64,000 nucleotides of DNA from Streptomyces sp. NBC_01255 (lineage in GTDB: Bacteria; Actinomycetota; Actinomycetes; Streptomycetales; Streptomycetaceae), in NCBI RefSeq assembly GCF_036226445.1, contig NZ_CP108474.1:2232001-2296000 (forward strand). Direction: 5' to 3'. How positions within the stretch are numbered: position 1 is the stretch's first letter; each line of letters begins with the position of its first letter. Positions 61,826 through 64,000 of the stretch are shown here, piece after piece. The notes under the pieces were generated by a model, which had not been told where the DNA came from, did not search any database, and was given only the letters and a program-made list of their open reading frames with translations. The position numbers and the translations under genes are program-made.

Positions 61826-62614
61826 GTGACCACCACCGCAGACAGTGCCACCATCACCGCCCAGGACCGCTCCCAGGGCCGACTCGAGCCGGTGCATGCC
61901 ATGAATGACGCAGCCATGAACGGCGAGGAGCCCGGGCGCCCCGCCCGAGCCCTTCCCGGGCGACCTCCAGGCATCAGGGCCGACAGTTCCGGCCTCACCG
62001 ACCGGCAGCGCCGGGTGATCGAGGTCATCCGCGACTCGGTCCAGCGGCGCGGCTACCCGCCGTCGATGCGCGAGATCGGCCAGGCCGTGGGGCTGTCCAG
62101 CACGTCGTCGGTGGCTCACCAGCTCATGGCCCTGGAGCGCAAGGGCTTCCTCCGCCGCGACCCGCACCGCCCCCGGGCGTACGAGGTGCGCGGCTCGGAC
62201 CAGCCGAGCACGCAGCCGACGGACACCACGGGCAAGCCCGCCGCGTCGTACGTTCCCCTGGTCGGCCGGATCGCGGCCGGTGGCCCGATCCTGGCCGAGG
62301 AGTCCGTCGAGGACGTCTTCCCGCTGCCCCGGCAGCTGGTCGGCGACGGCGAGCTGTTCGTCCTGAAGGTCGTCGGCGACTCGATGATCGAGGCCGCCAT
62401 CTGTGACGGCGACTGGGTCACCGTCCGCCGCCAGCCCGTCGCGGAGAACGGCGACATCGTCGCCGCCATGCTCGACGGCGAGGCCACGGTCAAGCGCTTC
62501 AAGCGCGAGGACGGGCACGTCTGGCTCCTCCCGCACAACGCGGCGTACCAGCCCATCCCCGGCGACGAGGCCACCATCCTCGGCAAGGTCGTGGCGGTGC
62601 TCCGGCGGGTGTGA
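61826..62614 (+). CDS. lexA: SOS repressor LexA
   Basis: 262 residues from the GTG of [10 protein letters not shown], with GAGAGGGG 8 nt upstream; the ATG at 61787 lacks an RBS. Winged HTH (about 55-120: [20 protein letters not shown], then [13 protein letters not shown]). Self-cleavage site Ala151-Gly152 in GRIAAGGP, nucleophile Ser186 in VGDSMIEA, general base Lys223 in ATVKRF. The N-terminal arm of about 50 residues is typical of Streptomyces LexA. Represses DNA-damage genes until RecA-stimulated autocleavage. Confidence 0.97.
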   Translation: MTTTADSATITAQDRSQGRLEPVHAMNDAAMNGEEPGRPARALPGRPPGIRADSSGLTDRQRRVIEVIRDSVQRRGYPPSMREIGQAVGLSSTSSVAHQLMALERKGFLRRDPHRPRAYEVRGSDQPSTQPTDTTGKPAASYVPLVGRIAAGGPILAEESVEDVFPLPRQLVGDGELFVLKVVGDSMIEAAICDGDWVTVRRQPVAENGDIVAAMLDGEATVKRFKREDGHVWLLPHNAAYQPIPGDEATILGKVVAVLRRV

Positions 62615-62638
62615 CACTCACCGCCGGCTCTGACCGGG

Positions 62639-62695
62639 CCCCGGGACCCACTGCGCCGGTCCCGGGGCCTGCCGTGCGTCGAGACGCACGGCAGG
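62639..62695. terminator. Two abutting hairpins between lexA and the DinG-like gene
   Basis: CCCCGGGACC / GGTCCCGGGG (62639-62667) directly followed by CCTGCCGTGCGT / ACGCACGGCAGG (62668-62695). Each could terminate one of the convergent genes. Confidence 0.8.
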
Positions 62696-62698
62696 GGG

Positions 62699-64000
62699 TC
62701 AGCCGCTCGCCGCCGCCTTCGCCGCCGCCTTCGACGCCGCGTCGATCGCCGCCAGCGACTTCCGCACCTGGTTGCGGTCCGTGGTGTACCAGAAGTCGGG
62801 CAGCGAGGCCTTGAGGTAGCTGCCGTACCGCGCCGTGGCCAGTCGGGGGTCGAGCACCGCGACGACACCCCGGTCGCCCGTCGCCCGCACGAGCCGACCG
62901 GCGCCCTGGGCCATCAGCAGAGCCGCGTGCGTGGCCGCGACCGCCATGAAGCCGTTGCCTCCGGCCTCCTCGACCGCCTTCTGGCGCGCGCTCATCAGCG
63001 GGTCGTCCGGCCGCGGGAACGGGATCTTGTCCATGACCACCAGCTGGCAGCTGGCACCCGGAACGTCCACGCCCTGCCAGAGCGACAGCGTGCCGAAGAG
63101 GCAGGTCTTCGGATCGGCGGCGAAGTTCTTGATCAGCTCGCCGAGGGTGTCCTCGCCCTGGAGCAGGATCGGCAGCTCGGGATTCCTGCTCCGCAGCTCC
63201 TCCGCCGCCTGCTGCGCCGCCCGCATCGAGGAGAAGAGGCCGAGCGTACGACCGCCGGCCGCCTCCATCAGCTCGGCGAGCTCGTCGAGCATGTCGCCCC
63301 GCTCACCGTCCCGCGCGGGACGGGACAGGTGCTTGGCGACGTACAGGATGCCCTGCTTCGGGTAGTCGAACGGGGAGCCGACGTCGAGGCCCTTCCAGAC
63401 GGGCAGGTCGTCCCCCGTGGTGCCCTCGGGCGCGAGGCCGAGCGAGGCTCCGACCCCGTTGAAGTCGCCGCCGAGCTTGAGGGTGGCCGAGGCCAGGACC
63501 ACGGACCGCTCGGTGAAGAGCTTCTCCCGGAGGAGGCCGGAGACGCTCAGGGGCGCGACCCGCAGCGAGGCACCGAAGCGGTCGTGCCGCTCGTACCAGA
63601 CGACGTCCCACTCCGATCCCTGGGTGATCCGCTCCGCCACGCCGTGCACGGTCTCCACGGAGGCCATGGCCTGCTTGCGGACGGCGTCCTCGTCCTGCAC
63701 GGACCGGTCCCGGGTCGAGCCCAGGGCCGTGATCACCGCGCGGGCCGCGTCGCGCAGCGCCATCAGCGCGTAGGCGAGATCCTCCGGGATCGTCTCCAGG
63801 CGGCCCGGCAGCGCGAGCTCCATGACCCGCTCGAAGCCCTCGGCGGCGGTCTGCAGCTGGTCGGCGACCTTCTCGTCGACGAGCTTCGCGGACCGGCGCA
63901 CGGCGCGGTTGACCTGCCCGGGGGTGAGCTCGCCAGTGGCGACACCGGTGACCCGGGAGACCAGCTCATGGGCCTCGTCGACGATCAGCACCTCGTGCTG
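62699..64000 (-). CDS. DinG-type ATP-dependent DNA helicase, 5' truncated
   Basis: 433 residues visible; the N-terminus with the Walker A motif lies beyond the window. The visible part begins at Walker B (VLIVDEAHEL) and shows later XPD/DinG motifs: RSVVLASATLKLGG (III), LFSSMRAAQQAAEEL (IV), LFGTLSLWQGVDVPG (V) and AQGAGRLVRATGDRGVVAVLDPR (VI, shown in pieces). The iron-sulphur cysteines of the family are not in the visible part. This is the 5'-3' helicase of the DinG family. Its position next to lexA fits an SOS-linked role, but no box for it is visible here. Confidence 0.92.
   Translation of the reverse strand, partial: QHEVLIVDEAHELVSRVTGVATGELTPGQVNRAVRRSAKLVDEKVADQLQTAAEGFERVMELALPGRLETIPEDLAYALMALRDAARAVITALGSTRDRSVQDEDAVRKQAMASVETVHGVAERITQGSEWDVVWYERHDRFGASLRVAPLSVSGLLREKLFTERSVVLASATLKLGGDFNGVGASLGLAPEGTTGDDLPVWKGLDVGSPFDYPKQGILYVAKHLSRPARDGERGDMLDELAELMEAAGGRTLGLFSSMRAAQQAAEELRSRNPELPILLQGEDTLGELIKNFAADPKTCLFGTLSLWQGVDVPGASCQLVVMDKIPFPRPDDPLMSARQKAVEEAGGNGFMAVAATHAALLMAQGAGRLVRATGDRGVVAVLDPRLATARYGSYLKASLPDFWYTTDRNQVRKSLAAIDAASKAAAKAAASG

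Noticed and set aside
1..64000. tRNA/rRNA genes, CRISPR arrays, insertion sequences, integrated elements
   Set aside because: No tRNA-like cloverleaf with CCA-adjacent stem, no regularly spaced direct repeats, no transposase or integrase was recognised.

Overview
This is a high-GC actinobacterial chromosome segment, almost certainly from a Streptomyces. Evidence: very high GC, many GTG and TTG starts, 4-nt stop/start overlaps, and a core neighbourhood recognisable by protein sequence: lexA, nrdR, nrdJ, rnhB, recQ, whiH, hrdB, parE, parC, ptsH, patA-like and tdk genes. The sporulation regulator whiH sits directly beside hrdB, as in S. coelicolor. No rRNA, tRNA, insertion sequence, prophage or CRISPR array was seen. 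Both ends cut through genes.

Region 1 (1-12250) is the least ordinary part. After a truncated saccharopine dehydrogenase-like gene, a tightly packed minus-strand operon (10611 down to 881) encodes a GT4 glycosyltransferase, a SAM methyltransferase, a 1445-aa AftD/DUF3367-type membrane arabinofuranosyltransferase homologue, a condensation/acyltransferase-fold protein, a second methyltransferase, a DMT/EamA-type membrane protein and a Trm112-like protein. It looks like a dedicated glycan or glycolipid assembly and modification locus. The only TTA (bldA-dependent) codon I found in the window lies in its membrane-protein gene. A DUF3068 protein and a small membrane protein lie upstream.

Region 2 (12250-24690) holds a PucR-type regulator, thymidine kinase, a phosphodiesterase/DUF5998 pair, a GNAT-acyl-CoA-synthetase protein acetyltransferase, HPr (ptsH) with a DasR dre site, a GntR/FCD regulator, an M23 endopeptidase behind a c-di-AMP (ydaO-type) riboswitch, and a pair of M16 peptidases.

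Region 3 (24690-42710) is core replication, transcription and development: parC, a CobW GTPase, a CitA/CitB-like two-component system facing an ActP-like symporter plus DUF485 protein, parE, a DUF7455 zinc protein, a secreted trypsin-like protease, hrdB with an ECF-type promoter, whiH with a sigma-WhiG-like promoter, a fused ABC transporter and a NUDIX protein.

Region 4 (42710-57710) contains a glycogen-debranching-like protein, DUF4192, RecQ with a phosphoribosyltransferase-like tail, two unassigned proteins, rnhB, a TetR/MFS efflux pair with two perfect 20-bp operators, an ADP-ribosylglycohydrolase, a histidine phosphatase, a YdbC-like protein, an arylamine N-acetyltransferase and TerD.

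Region 5 (57710-64000) is the dNTP/SOS module: nrdJ and nrdR (paired NrdR boxes 31 bp apart), lexA (perfect SOS box) and a truncated DinG-type helicase. Many convergent gene pairs are separated by strong hairpin terminators. Gene identities are from reading translated sequence; no database search was run.
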